Source: Lolium rigidum
Lineage: Eukaryota; Streptophyta; Magnoliopsida; Poales; Poaceae
Direction: 5' to 3'
Length of the DNA: 64,000 nucleotides
Assembly (NCBI RefSeq): GCF_022539505.1
Contig: NC_061510.1
Span: forward strand, 265,989,687-266,053,686
Shown here: positions 43,086 through 54,340 of the stretch, piece after piece
How the letters are laid out: each line of letters opens with the position of its first letter
Numbering within the stretch: the stretch's first letter is position 1
The notes under the pieces: generated by a model
What the model saw: only the letters and a program-made list of their open reading frames with translations
Told to the model about the DNA's origin: nothing
Databases searched by the model: none
Program-made: the position numbers and the translations under genes

Positions 43086-44196
43086 TGATGTAGCCCTACC
43101 CAAGGTCGACACTACATCAAGACCGACAAGCCCTCCTCGTGGTCCAATGACACGAGCTCGAGCCCAAGCCCTACGCCAAGAGGTGAATTCGCTCCTCTCC
43201 ATGTATGCTTGTGACACTCCTTTGGATGGCTTGCTACTTCATGCCAATACCCTATGTTCAATCAGGTACATCGACCAAGAAGCGAGCCATGAAGACCAAG
43301 CCAATGGAGAGAGAGCTGGAAATGAAGAAGATGGAGCTACACCGCCCCAGCCGGAACTTCCGCCCTCCAGGACCGGAACTTCCGGCCAGATGCCTCCCAG
43401 ATGCTCTCAAGATGCTTCCCAGCGCCCAGGAAACAGGGTCCAGCCGGAACTTCCGCCCCCAAGGACCGGAACTTCCGCCCACCGGAACTTCCGCCCAAGT
43501 TCCGCCCAAGTTCCGAAAGTCGTCGAAAACCTTACTGGATGTTACTGCGGGACAATGGCGCATTTCCGGAACAAGGCCGGAACTTGGCCGGAACTTCCGC
43601 CCCGACCGGAACTTCCGCCCCTCCAGACCGGAACTTCCGCCCCTGACCGGAACTTCCGCCAATGATGACCGGAACTTCCGCCCCATCGAACTTCAGCACA
43701 TCAGCACTTTTAGTTGTAACTTATCCCTTCGCCCCACCTACTATATATAGCCTAGTTGGCTCGGATCCGAGATTAGACTTGATGTAAGAGAAACATGAGC
43801 TATGCTCCTTCCCGCGGGAAACCCTTCTAGATCTACGAATCTACGAAGTTATCTACTCTTCTAGGCGGTTGATCTCTTCCATTCTAGGAATTCTAGTGTT
43901 TTGGATCTTTTGCTTTTGCAATTCTATCTATTTGCACTCTTTTCCTCTTTGGAACTCTATCGATTGCTATTGCCAACCTTTTGTGAGGGATTCTACTCCT
44001 TGTGGGTCTTTTTCTTGCAATTCCGTTGGGTTGGTGTATCGGGCCAACGAAGAACAACCGGTTGTGTGTGTGTGTTGCGTTTGTATCTTCGATCCACCCC
44101 GCCATCCACCCACGTTCTTCGTGTTCATCCACCTTCCCCCACGAATCCCATCCAAATCCGTGAAGATCGGGCACACCCGTAGGCTTAGCCACATCA
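43086..44196 (+). repeat. Element G 5' LTR (1111 bp)
   Basis: U3 holds CCGGAACTTCCGCC dyads (about 43348-43690), then TATA box CTATATATAG at 43741-43750. Confidence 0.95.
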
Positions 44197-44198
44197 TA

Positions 44199-44211
44199 TG
44201 GTATCAGCAGC
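44199..44211 (+). other. Element G primer binding site
   Basis: TGGTATCAGCAGC two bases after the LTR, the same variant as A and F. Confidence 0.85.
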
Positions 44212-45513
44212 TCTTAGGTTGCCACGGATTTGACCCCCACAGCCCCCAATTCCACCAATTTCGCCCAAAAATTTTCTCAAAAAAATTTTCCCAAAAAATA
44301 GCCCCAAATTGGCCTTGGATCGATCTCGCGATTTGTTGAGTTTTTGGTGGTTTTGGTCCAATAGAAACTTGTCTTTGGTGTTGATCTGCAATTCCCCCAC
44401 CTTCCCACAGCTTCTAGTGCCAATTTTTCCTCGAATTCGAAGGATTTCGGCCCGGATTTCCGCCCAAATCGACGAACAGCCCGCAGATCTGATTGCGACC
44501 GGAAGTTCCGCCCGGCAGGACCGGAAGTTCCGCCCGGGACCGGAAGTTCCGCCCCTCAGGACCGGAAGTTCCGCCTGGCCGAAATTTTGACAGCAACCTT
44601 CGTTTTTCGTTTTGGTACTAACCCCCTTGTGTTTGGACTTCGGTTTGTGTGCCATTTCAGCAACCACAAAGCTTCCGCAACATCGACAACGACGACGGCA
44701 CCCCGAAGATCCAAGCGGTTCTTTTGACACCTCCACCATAGCAAGTACAAGGTCGTCGGCCACCATCATCAAGTGGTATAACTTGCTCCTAACTTGTAGC
44801 CTTAGCCTCTTTTGCGTACCTTTCCTATCGAGAGTGGCTTTCTAGTGTTGCGAAGCATTGCGCAAGCGTCCCGACCGTGAGGGTGTGCGTGTGTTGAGCA
44901 AAGCTTCGAAGCAAGCTCGTGTGAAAAGATAAGCAAAAGAAGTGTGACATACTTACATAGATAGTAGCATCCTTGCATAGTGAGAAAAAGAAAAAGAAAA
45001 ATACAAAAAGAGAAAAAGAAAAGTGTGTGAGTGACACCTATACACAAAAGAGTCCAAAGCTTATAAGCAAAAGAGAGAAAAGAGAAGAGAGGCGTCTTGC
45101 GCAAATCTAGTTGCTTCTCAATTTTGCAACCAAGCCACGGTCTCTCTTGTGTTGGCGTGACACCGAGCTAGTAGTCTTCGCTAGGACCAATTTTGTTCGT
45201 GCTCATTTTCCAAGTCGCGCTAACCCCATTTTGTCCCACGCGTGTGTTCCACCTTGTGTATGCCTTTTGTGATCACCGCCTTTGACTTGTGACTTTTGGA
45301 TCTTACCCACTTTTGACAATAGACTTTTCGTTTGGTTCTTCCATTTGGCTTTCCACATCCATACCTAACACCATATAGAGTTTTTGGTTTTGTGTGTGTG
45401 CATACATATCGGTTGCCCTCCGCCTTGAAACACCTTTTCGATTTTGGTTTCCAAGTTTTGACCCTTTTGGTAGTTTTCCTTCCACCATATATACACCAAT
45501 CCTATAGACTAAT
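44212..45513 (+). other. Element G leader
   Basis: About 1.3 kb, shorter than in A/F. It has CCGGAAGTTCCGCC dyads at 44500-44580, with central G where the LTR copies have C, and the shared ggtataacttgctcc at about 44774. No ORF of interest. Confidence 0.7.
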
Positions 45514-46596
45514 ATGGATAGTGAGGATGAACCTACGGAGGACGACATGGAGTCCGATGATTGTGATAGCTCCGCAAGCACCGCGGATATGGAGGACCAT
45601 GGGGAGGCCGACACCGACTATGGCTCCACATGCATTGGCGACATGACCGACATCGAGCATCCCTACACCGACCATGACTCGCCAAGCATGGACAACATGG
45701 TGGACAACCACTCCGAGCTCGACTACGGCCACGACGACATGGTTGAGCACATCCTCGACCACGACTACGACCACGACGACATGGTTGAGCACTACCTCGA
45801 CCACGACTACGACCACGACGACATGGTGGAGCACTACCTCGACTACGACTACGACACCATGATGGAGCACCGCACCGAGCACTACCTCGACTACGACACC
45901 ACGATGGAGCATAGCACCGAGCACTACCTCGAGCACGACATCGACACCATGGTGGAGCCTAGCTTCGACCCCACCTTGAACAAGACCGGTGCCCACAAGT
46001 TCCCCATCTTGGCTAATGGAACTACATATGAAGATAGAGGACCTCCAAGACGGCGCAACCATGAGAGTGCATATGCACATGATCATCTACGTCGAGCTCA
46101 TCCTATGAAACACCAAGAGCGCCCCCTCATGATCGCCATCGACACTCTCCTCCAAGCTCAAGAAGGCGCCACAAGCAAAGTGCCAAGCCTCATGAACCAT
46201 CATCTAGGCATGCCGAGGATCGTCATCGACACAAATCACCTCATGATCATCATCGACCATCACCACCTCATGACCACCATCGACATGCATCACCACATGA
46301 CCGTCGCCGACACAAGTCACCTCATGATCGTCGTCGACCATCACCACCTCATGACCACCATCGACATACATCACCACATGACCATCACCGACACAAGTCA
46401 CCTCATGTTCGCCATCGACCAACACCTACCAAGGATCTTCGACGACACCCCCCAAGACATGGTGATGATGCAAGAAGACGAGATCCTCGACATGAAGCGG
46501 CCAAGGCTACAAAGAACAACAACACCAACCATATGGTGTCCACAAAGCCTAGCGCCACCACCAAAATGGCATCTCCAAGACCGCCTACACATGTGA
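45514..46596 (+). CDS. Element G ORF1: acidic Gag N-terminus fused to the alternative frame
   Basis: 360 codons from MDSEDEPTEDDMESDDCDSS. The first ~180 residues are Asp/Glu/His-rich repeats (DYDHDDMVEHYL units), comparable with the A and F N-termini. After KHQERP at about 46120 the frame moves into the one that in A and F is the overlapping alternative ORF (LMIAIDTLLQ, HHHLMTTIDMHHH), ending at 46596. Zinc knuckles follow only in ORF2. A frameshift relative to A/F, either decay or a deliberate split; Gag function doubtful. Confidence 0.55.
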   Translation: MDSEDEPTEDDMESDDCDSSASTADMEDHGEADTDYGSTCIGDMTDIEHPYTDHDSPSMDNMVDNHSELDYGHDDMVEHILDHDYDHDDMVEHYLDHDYDHDDMVEHYLDYDYDTMMEHRTEHYLDYDTTMEHSTEHYLEHDIDTMVEPSFDPTLNKTGAHKFPILANGTTYEDRGPPRRRNHESAYAHDHLRRAHPMKHQERPLMIAIDTLLQAQEGATSKVPSLMNHHLGMPRIVIDTNHLMIIIDHHHLMTTIDMHHHMTVADTSHLMIVVDHHHLMTTIDIHHHMTITDTSHLMFAIDQHLPRIFDDTPQDMVMMQEDEILDMKRPRLQRTTTPTIWCPQSLAPPPKWHLQDRLHM

Positions 46597-46708
46597 AGAT
46601 CTCCAATGGTGCGAGACAAGGCGCTACACCAACAAGCAAGATGGTGCCAAATGCAAAGAAAGAGGGACCACATATCATGGTGCTTCCCCTCCTACCGCCA
46701 CCACCATA

Positions 46709-49700
46709 ATGGCGCCTACAAGAAGCTCAAGCCCCAAGATGAAGACCATGGAGTCTACACTTCAAGATGAAGGACGGTCTACACAACTTTATGCCAACAT
46801 GACAATGATTTGTCCACCAAGACCACGTAGCTCCCTATGCTATCGTTGCACACAAGACGGTCATCATCTTTGGGAATGCCCCAATCTCCATTGTGATGTG
46901 TGCACATCCAACAAGCACATGACGTGGGAGTGCAACACACCTCAAGCCCACAAGCTCTACTTCGCCCAATTGGATGCCCAATTCGCCAACAAGACACTTC
47001 AAGATACCATCGTGTTCAAAGAATGGTGCAAGAAGATGGACAAGGTGACGACTATGAAGTCCACATTTCAAGATGAAGCACTAGAAGGCCAAGTCAAGGG
47101 TGACGTTGACTTGAGCCTAGCTCTCAACAACACCATAGCGCCATCAAATGGTGTCAACATGGGAGGCGATGGAGTTGAGAAGGTTGAGCATGGGATTTTC
47201 CCTTCAACCAAGGAGGCGAATGGAGTTGAGAATGGTGAGCATGGGATGATCCCTTCACCAATGGAGGCGCATGGAGATGAGAAAATTGAGCCTACTCCTA
47301 TATGCTTGAATGATGATATAGTACCAATCCCATGTGAGCATGAGAGCCACTTAGCCCACTTGAGTGAGAGTGATAGAGAGTTGAGTGACTTCCACCCCAT
47401 ATGTGAGTTTGAGTGCTTCCGTTTGGAGGACATGAGTGATACACAAAGTGAGTTGAGAGAGGTAGATGATAGGTCCATGGAGGACATCGCATTTGCTAAC
47501 ACATTAACCTCTCCCTCGTTTGTGTCTTCTTATGTTGCACTAGGTTCCACGGAGGACGAGTTCCCGCTCATGGAGACGATGTACATGGTGCATGAAGATG
47601 ATGATATCTCACCATGCTTACTCCAAGATGGACATGTCGACCACATGGATCCTCCTACTTCCACAACACCTACTTCAAATGAGTCGGCCTACAAAGGTAA
47701 CAACATAGGTGTTGATGATGCCATGATCCCACTAGTGGACATGATGACTTATGAATGCATGCATGATCTCGATGATCCATTTGCTACTTCACATGCTACT
47801 TTCACTTTCCCATGTGATAATGTGCTTGATAACGTTGTTGATCATGTGAAATTGAATGCTTGTGATACCATGAACATGCCATGCTATGAGAGTTTCAAGC
47901 TTTCCCCGCTTGCTTGCAATGATTATGATCATGCTAGTGTTGTGACACCCTTGATGAACACTTGCTCTTTACATAGGGTCGTCGACAACAATGATAACAT
48001 GTTCAACATGCTTTGCCCCAAATGTTTACACCATTCCATGATCCTTGCATCCAAGATTGTGAACAATTGCTCTTTATTATGCTTGGTATGCAAGAATGCT
48101 TATTTCATTGTCCATGAGATGGCCCCCATAGCCTTCTCCATTGTTGATGATCATGAGTTACCATATGCCATGAATGCACCTACTTGCCATTTGCACCATC
48201 ACCACGCATTCCATACTATGTTGATTGACACTAATGGTGATGTGCACAAGTCTTGGAACATCATGATGGATGATGTGTTCCTCTACCATGCACACACGCT
48301 TTTTGTTCTCTCCATTGTGTGTATAGGTACCCGAATGACAACTTCCACCGCTACGGAGCATGAGCTCACGAAACGCGCAATTGAGAGCTACCCCAACAAG
48401 GACCTAACCCGCGGGAATCACACCAAAGAGTATGTTCCCACAAACCTTCACCCTCATGTGTTTCCGACTTGCCTTGTCGAGTTTCCGGTTTGGTCCAACT
48501 CCTCGTCACCTCTCTTGCTCCTTATGCAACACATCTTGACACATCTTGTTGGCACAATGGTTGTTGTATGTCATGATGATATCATCATACACTCCAATAT
48601 TCTCAAGGACCATGTAATACATGTGAGAGACAACTTATGCATCTTGTGCCACATGTCACACAAAAAGTTGCTCTTCTTTGGATTTCTCATTTCATCTTTG
48701 GCAATTGCAATGGATTCTTTGACACTTGAGGATACCCATACTTGGCTCACGCCAACCATACTCTCCCAAATTCGAAGTCTCCATCGCTTTGCCATTGCAC
48801 ATAACAATTTTGCCCCAAATTTTGCCGCCGATACTTGCCTTTTGATTGTTCCATTTGTGTGGGACAATGCTACACATCACATTTTTGACACTTCACAAAC
48901 AAAACTCTTACATGCACAAATTTTTGCCCTTCCAAATTTTGGATACACCGACACAATTTTTGTTCCCATTTTTGCCAAGTTTTCCGCGGAAAAAGAATTG
49001 GTTGATTTCCATTCGCATGATGATTTCTTGTCCAATGCAAAGTTGCTTTTACACAAGTTCTTGTGCGGAAGCCACATCCCACCTCCAATTATTCATGAGA
49101 GCACCAACATGGACTCCGACAAGCGCGCCATCACCATGAAGAAACTACATGAAGAAACACGAACCATCATACAAGAACATGTACTTCGTCAAGCTACCCG
49201 CCTCAACTCCAAGAAGAAGGGACGAGACATGACACTTACCATGCTCTCCACACACCACCATGACAACAAGATGATGAGAGAAATCAAGCTTCCATGCATA
49301 CAACGCCCCATTTGTTTTCAAGCTAAGTCCATCTCCAACCCCTATACCCATGCTCCAACTTTTGATGTGGTAGCTAGACTCCATCCTTTAGATCAATGCA
49401 AGGCATGCTCTCGAACGGTTAATGCTTCACACATGCATACATTGTTTCTTAGGGAGAACATCCGACTACAAGGACTACAAACAACCATCGCCACGGACCA
49501 ACACATGTGCTTCATGAACTCCAATGGTACAACCCTCAAGACCAAGTACATCATCAACATCAAGGATAAGATGCCATGTCAAGGAGATGAAGACACTTTA
49601 GAGTCGAGGACGACTCTTTCCCAAGGGGGGGGAGATGATGTAGCCCTACCCAAGGTCGACACTACATCAAGACCGACAAGCCCTCCTCGTGGTCCAATGA

Positions 49701-50215
49701 CACGAGCTCGAGCCCAAGCCCTACGCCAAGAGGTGAATTCGCTCCTCTCCATGTATGCTTGTGACACTCCTTTGGATGGCTTGCTACTTCATGCCAATAC
49801 CCTATGTTCAATCGGGTACATCGACCAAGAAGCGAGCCATGAAGACCAAGCCAATGGAGAGAGAGCTGGAAATGAAGAAGATGGAGCTACACCGCCCCAG
49901 CCGGAACTTCCGCCCTCCGGGACCGGAACTTCCGGCCAGATGCCTCCCAGATGCTCTCAAGATGCTTCCCAGCGCCCAGGAAACAGGGTCCAGCCGGAAC
50001 TTCCGCCCCCAAGGACCGGAACTTCCGCCCACCGGAACTTCCGCCCAAGTTCCGCCCAAGTTCCGAAAGTCGTCGAAAACCTTACTGGATGTTACTGCGG
50101 GACAATGGCGCATTTCCGGAACAAGGCCGGAACTTGGCCGGAACTTCCGCCCCGACCGGAACTTCCGCCCCTCCAGACCGGAACTTCCGCCCCTGACCGG
50201 AACTTCCGCCAATGA
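46709..50215 (+). CDS. Element G ORF2: zinc knuckles, central domain, degenerate RT, integrase remnant, LTR-encoded tail
   Basis: 1168 codons. Zinc knuckles at residues ~44-76: CYRCTQDGHHLWEC fits C-x2-C-x4-H-x4-C, as does CDVCTSNKHMTWEC. Then the central domain as in A and F (~200-590) and the RT fossil (~600-740), where the catalytic box reads CHDD: the aspartate pair is kept but most other RT blocks are lost. After it, DKRAITMKKLHEETRTIIQ and EHVLRQATRLNSKKK match the integrase C-terminal region of E, but the GDLVW part is missing. The frame crosses the polypurine tract into the LTR (TRARAQALRQEVNSLL) and continues through the dyad array as repeated PELPP/TGTSA. No working enzyme expected. 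Confidence 0.75.
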   Translation: MAPTRSSSPKMKTMESTLQDEGRSTQLYANMTMICPPRPRSSLCYRCTQDGHHLWECPNLHCDVCTSNKHMTWECNTPQAHKLYFAQLDAQFANKTLQDTIVFKEWCKKMDKVTTMKSTFQDEALEGQVKGDVDLSLALNNTIAPSNGVNMGGDGVEKVEHGIFPSTKEANGVENGEHGMIPSPMEAHGDEKIEPTPICLNDDIVPIPCEHESHLAHLSESDRELSDFHPICEFECFRLEDMSDTQSELREVDDRSMEDIAFANTLTSPSFVSSYVALGSTEDEFPLMETMYMVHEDDDISPCLLQDGHVDHMDPPTSTTPTSNESAYKGNNIGVDDAMIPLVDMMTYECMHDLDDPFATSHATFTFPCDNVLDNVVDHVKLNACDTMNMPCYESFKLSPLACNDYDHASVVTPLMNTCSLHRVVDNNDNMFNMLCPKCLHHSMILASKIVNNCSLLCLVCKNAYFIVHEMAPIAFSIVDDHELPYAMNAPTCHLHHHHAFHTMLIDTNGDVHKSWNIMMDDVFLYHAHTLFVLSIVCIGTRMTTSTATEHELTKRAIESYPNKDLTRGNHTKEYVPTNLHPHVFPTCLVEFPVWSNSSSPLLLLMQHILTHLVGTMVVVCHDDIIIHSNILKDHVIHVRDNLCILCHMSHKKLLFFGFLISSLAIAMDSLTLEDTHTWLTPTILSQIRSLHRFAIAHNNFAPNFAADTCLLIVPFVWDNATHHIFDTSQTKLLHAQIFALPNFGYTDTIFVPIFAKFSAEKELVDFHSHDDFLSNAKLLLHKFLCGSHIPPPIIHESTNMDSDKRAITMKKLHEETRTIIQEHVLRQATRLNSKKKGRDMTLTMLSTHHHDNKMMREIKLPCIQRPICFQAKSISNPYTHAPTFDVVARLHPLDQCKACSRTVNASHMHTLFLRENIRLQGLQTTIATDQHMCFMNSNGTTLKTKYIINIKDKMPCQGDEDTLESRTTLSQGGGDDVALPKVDTTSRPTSPPRGPMTRARAQALRQEVNSLLSMYACDTPLDGLLLHANTLCSIGYIDQEASHEDQANGERAGNEEDGATPPQPELPPSGTGTSGQMPPRCSQDASQRPGNRVQPELPPPRTGTSAHRNFRPSSAQVPKVVENLTGCYCGTMAHFRNKAGTWPELPPRPELPPLQTGTSAPDRNFRQ
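49619..49635 (+). other. Element G polypurine tract
   Basis: CCCAA, eight G, AGA directly before the 3' LTR at 49636. Confidence 0.9.
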
Positions 50216-50746
50216 TGACCGGAACTTCCGCCCCATCGAACTTCAGCACATCAGCACTTTTAGTTGTAACTTATCCCTTCGCCCCACCTACTATATATAG
50301 CCTAGTTGGCTCAGATCTGAGATTAGACTTGATGTAAGAGAAACATGAGCTATGCTCCTTCCCGCGGGAAACCCTTCTAGATCTACGAATCTACGAAGTT
50401 ATCTACTCTTCTAGGCGGTTGATCTCTTCCATTCTAGGAATTCTAGTGTTTTGGATCTTTTGCTTTTGCAATTCTATCTATTTGCACTCTTTTCCTCTTT
50501 GGAACTCTATCGATTGCTATTGCCAACCTTTTGTGAGGGATTCTACTCCTTGTGGGTCTTTTTCTTGCAATTCCGTTGGGTTGGTGTATCGGGCCAACGA
50601 AGAACAACCGGTTGTGTGTGTGTGTTGCGTTTGTATCTTCGATCCACCCCGCCATCCACCCACGTTCTTCGTGTTCATCCACCTTCCCCCACGAATCCCA
50701 TCCAAATCCGTGAAGATCGGGCACACCCGTAGGCTTAGCCACATCA
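49636..50746 (+). repeat. Element G 3' LTR (1111 bp)
   Basis: Pairs with 43086-44196; the four differences found are at 49814, 49919, 50323 and 50328 (approximate). Dyad array at about 49898-50240. Confidence 0.95.
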
Positions 50747-50899
50747 CAAAGTCCTACGATGTTTTTTGGTCCGTCGCGTTTGGGCGCCCTTCCGCCACGG
50801 AAAATCGGACCGTTGCGAAGTGTTTTCGGGAGCCCGTTGATCGCCGACGTCACGCAAGCCGACACGTGGCGTACGCCGTTAAGCGGCGGTTAACGCCAT

Positions 50900-51715
50900 T
50901 AACCGGGCGAAACCCCGTGGTAGATGGTAGGCCCACACGAGGCCTGCCACGCCTTAAGCGGGCCGGCCCATTTAGTTTGTGGGCCGGGCCAGCTGACTTA
51001 GTTTGACCGGTCAACTATATAGCCGGGCTGGTCCATTAGTTACGTGGGCCGGGCCTAACCTCTAAGGTTGGTCGGTCAAAACTTAAATGGGCCGGCCCAC
51101 TAAGCATGTGGGCCGGGACGAATGCACTCGCTTGACCGGTCAACAGGCAAAAGGGCCGACCCACAAGACATGTGGGGCCCACTTTCCTGTTATCGGGCCG
51201 ACCAATTTAACAAGTGGGGTCCACCATAAAGCAAGTGGGCCTGCCCAAGAAGTTATTGGGCCGGCCCAATTAGCATGTGGGTCCCACTTTCCTGCTATCG
51301 GGCCGGCCCATTTAGTAAGTGGGGTCCACCACAAAAGCAATTGGGGCTGGCCCAACAAGTTAGTGGGCCGACCCATCAAGGTTGTGGGGGCCATTATCAT
51401 TCTAACGGGCCGGCCCAGTTAGTATGTGGAGTCCACAGTAAAGCAGGTGGGCTGGCCCAACGAGTTAGCGGGCCGGCCCAATAATCTTGTGGGGCCCAGT
51501 TTCCTGCTAACGGGCCGACCCAGTTACCAAATGGGCTGGCCCAATAAGAACGTGGGCCCACTTTTCGTTACAGGGGCCGACCCATTTAGTGGGTGGGGTC
51601 CAACTAAAAGCAAGTGGGCTGACACAATAATTAGTGGGCCAGCCCGTTTAGTTGCTGTTTATATGCGGCATAATAGGCGCTTTAGGATTTTGCGGGCCGG
51701 CACATATGTGATTTC
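50900..51715. repeat. GGGCCGGCCCA-rich degenerate tandem array, ~105-bp higher-order unit
   Basis: GGGCC(G/A)(G/A)CCCA occurs about fifteen times, linked by GTGGGG/GTGGGTCC blocks. The block gtggggtccac recurs at 51214, 51319 and 51426 (about 105 bp apart) and a variant at 51593. ctttcctg.ta.cgggccg also recurs. GC-rich and without ORF support. The preceding 50747-50900 is unassigned GC-rich sequence. It may be the subterminal region of a DNA transposon whose ends I cannot identify. Confidence 0.8.
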
Positions 51716-52210
51716 GGTTAATTGGGCCGTTTAAGGGATGGGAATTCGTGATTTAGATGTCGCGAGAATATTTACGCAGACATTGATTTACGTCGGATAG
51801 CCTCACTTACCACAAGCACCAAAGAAAAAATGCGCGAAAGAACTATAAAAACTAACTAAATATTACATCGAGCTGCAAGGCTTTGAAAAAATATTACGGA
51901 ACCCGGAGAAATTGAATGGTAATTAAACCTAGCAATACAATGAAGCGATTCGGCAATCTTTTAAGTTGTCCATGCAACACCTATATACGAAACAAAGACA
52001 TTACAAGTTAAGACAACAACAATGGAAAGGCAAAGACACTACAATATTGTTTGCCAAAGAATTTGGAACTCATCATTTCGTCGTTATAACAAGATCATTG
52101 TAATGCGCACAATAAGCAAACAAAGAGTGCATGTCGCATACCAACAGCCAATATAACAGAGCATGTTAGAATGAAACAGCAGACTTACTACTGTCGAGTC
52201 CCATGCAAAC
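51716..52210. other. Unassigned AT-rich sequence
   Basis: No ORF, repeat border or RNA gene seen. Confidence 0.5.
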
Positions 52211-53530
52211 CAACATGTTCAGGGAGTACAAAATTGGCATGAACAACATAGTAGCAGGCTATAAATTTTGTAACAACGGCCGAGCAAGATGAAGTTATGA
52301 TGGCTACATCTACGAGAGCGAGGGAATGTAAACCAAAAATAGAAGTTACGATGGCAAAAGCTAAAGAGGAGGGAATGTGAACCAACATGTGCCAAGTGCA
52401 ATTACTTCATTTTGGCCGTGAACTAAATAATACTCCTGAACTTATAGTGAAGGGGATGCAAATCAAGATGTTTCGGGATATAAACTTGTAATGAGCAACA
52501 CATAGAGGATAGTTAATGCTTGGAGCTTAGGATGGACCAGATACAGAATATAGTGGGATCACCTGTGAACTTGTATAAGAGGGAATGCAAACCAATATGT
52601 TCGGCATTCCATATGTGAGCGTCATGCCAAGTCAGAGAAACAAGTCAATAATGCAGCTTTTGAAGAACAAGATGGCACGCAAAATTATTATCTAGTAGTA
52701 TGACAAGTTTATTTGTACTACGGGCTAGATAGCGAGTGATAGCATGCCAAACTAAGTCCTTACTTTGTTAGCTTACAATGAACTAGATACAAAACAATGG
52801 CATCACCTGTAGTACAGGGAATGCAAGCCAACATGTTCATGGAGTAAAAAATTGGCACAAACAACATAGTAGCATGCCATAATTTTTGTAACAACGGCTG
52901 AGCAAGATAAAGTTATGATGGCTAGATCTACAGAGCAGGGAATGTAAACCAAATATAGAAGTTACGATGCCAAAAGCTATAGAGCGGGGAATGCGAACCA
53001 ACATGTGCAATTACTTAAAATTGGCCATGAACTAAATAATAGCGAGGATGTTACTATACTAGCTAGGAATAAAACAGATAGGAGTTTTAATGGCATCACT
53101 CATAAACTTGTAGATGAGGGAAACAAATCAATTTTTTTCGAGATATAAAGTTGTAATGAGCAACACATAGAGGATAGTTAATGCTACTGCTTAGGATGGA
53201 CCAGAAACGGAATATAGTGGGATCACCTGTGAACTTGTAGAAGAGGGAATGCACACCAATATGTTCACCATTCTATATGTGAGCGCCATGCCAATTAAGA
53301 GAAACAAGTTAATATTGCAGCTTTTGAAGAATCGGATGGCGAGACAAAATTATGATGGAAGTAGGTGCTGTGACGAGTTCAAATAAATTTGTACTTGCGG
53401 GATGGCGGAGCGATAGCATGCGGGAACTAATAGCGGACGGTTACTTTGTTAGCTTACGATGAAGTAGATAGAAATAACAATGGCATCACTGTCAGTAGCG
53501 AGGAATGCAAACTAACATGTTCGGGAGAAC
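52211..53530. repeat. Tandem duplication of a ~620-680 bp unit
   Basis: Units start with caacatgttc at 52211 and 52829, and a third partial one at 53513. Shared phrases include ttttgtaacaacggc, tgagcaacacatagaggatagttaatgc and atatagtgggatcacctgtgaactt. Within units gggaatgcaaaccaa recurs at shorter intervals. Divergence is high, so the duplication is old. No coding potential. Confidence 0.85.
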
Positions 53531-54340
53531 AAGCATTGGCATGAACTAAAACAAGGGACTTACATTAGGAGAAGCACTCTGTGAGTCACAGATAGATCTT
53601 CATGAGGGTTGATAGATCCGGTGATGAAGTACGCTACATGTGCTACTTGGGGTTGGAGAGACGGCCATGAAGTACACTTCATGGTTACTCATCTCATCTG
53701 CAAAAACGTAACGGCGCGTCGTTAGCACAAACAAGTTCCCCCAAGATTAAACAAGAACTTGCAGGCAAGCAATAGAAAAGCGACGAGTAGAAGAGTTTAG
53801 ATCATGCACGGCGCCGGTGAAGCGGATCCGGTTCATGCACGGCGGTGTCGGTGAGCAAGATCCGATGCGGTGGACGACGGATCCGGGGAAGCGGCTCCGG
53901 TGGGGTGGACGATACCGCAGCTGAAGCGGCTGCGGTAGGCTGCTGGATGAGCATATGGTTTCGAGGTTCGGCGGGGATGATCCGGTCCGGTTGATGACGG
54001 CGTCGATGAAGCGGCTCCGGCGGGCGGCCGGATGACGAGGATCGCGAGGCCTCGGGTAGGCCGGGGAAGTCCGGCGGGGATGTTCCGGTGCGGTGGTCGT
54101 GGAGGTGGGAGAGAGGGACTTGGGAAGTTCCGGTGGGTGGTCTGAGGGAAATGAATTTTTTTTGGGAGGGTTTCCGGGCTAGGGAGGTGGTGATCCAAAA
54201 AATGACGGGCAGACCCCCACCAACCGACTTTGCTGTCATCTCCACAGGGGTAGAATGGGAATTTGGAAGCGTGTGAAATTTTTGTATTTTGTGGGCGGGA
54301 AGTTTTGCCGCTATGAGATTTTGAATTTGGCTAAGGTCCA
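53531..54340. other. Unassigned sequence, GC-rich at 53800-54140
   Basis: Repeated gcggatccgg/gcggctccgg words at 53815-54040; the 179-codon minus-strand ORF here is low-complexity Pro/Ser/Arg and not supported as a gene. Confidence 0.45.

Larger units (their letters stand above)
43086..50746 (+). mobile_element. Element G: non-autonomous LTR retrotransposon of the A/F group, no matching target duplication
   Basis: LTRs 43086-44196 and 49636-50746, each 1111 bp, TGATGTAGCCC...CACATCA, with four substitutions found by eye. Left flank atgct (43081-43085) does not match right flank caaag (50747-50751). Primer site, leader, two consecutive ORFs and polypurine tract present. The internal protein is closely related to those of A and F from about 47300 on, and also retains an integrase C-terminal remnant. 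Confidence 0.95.

Noticed and set aside
44500..44580. Heat-shock element reading of the GGAAGTTCC units
   Set aside because: The heat-shock consensus needs two bases between GAA and TTC; here there is one.
43081..50751. Attempt to find a shifted target duplication for element G
   Set aside because: Neither atgct nor a shifted five-base word is shared by the two flanks.
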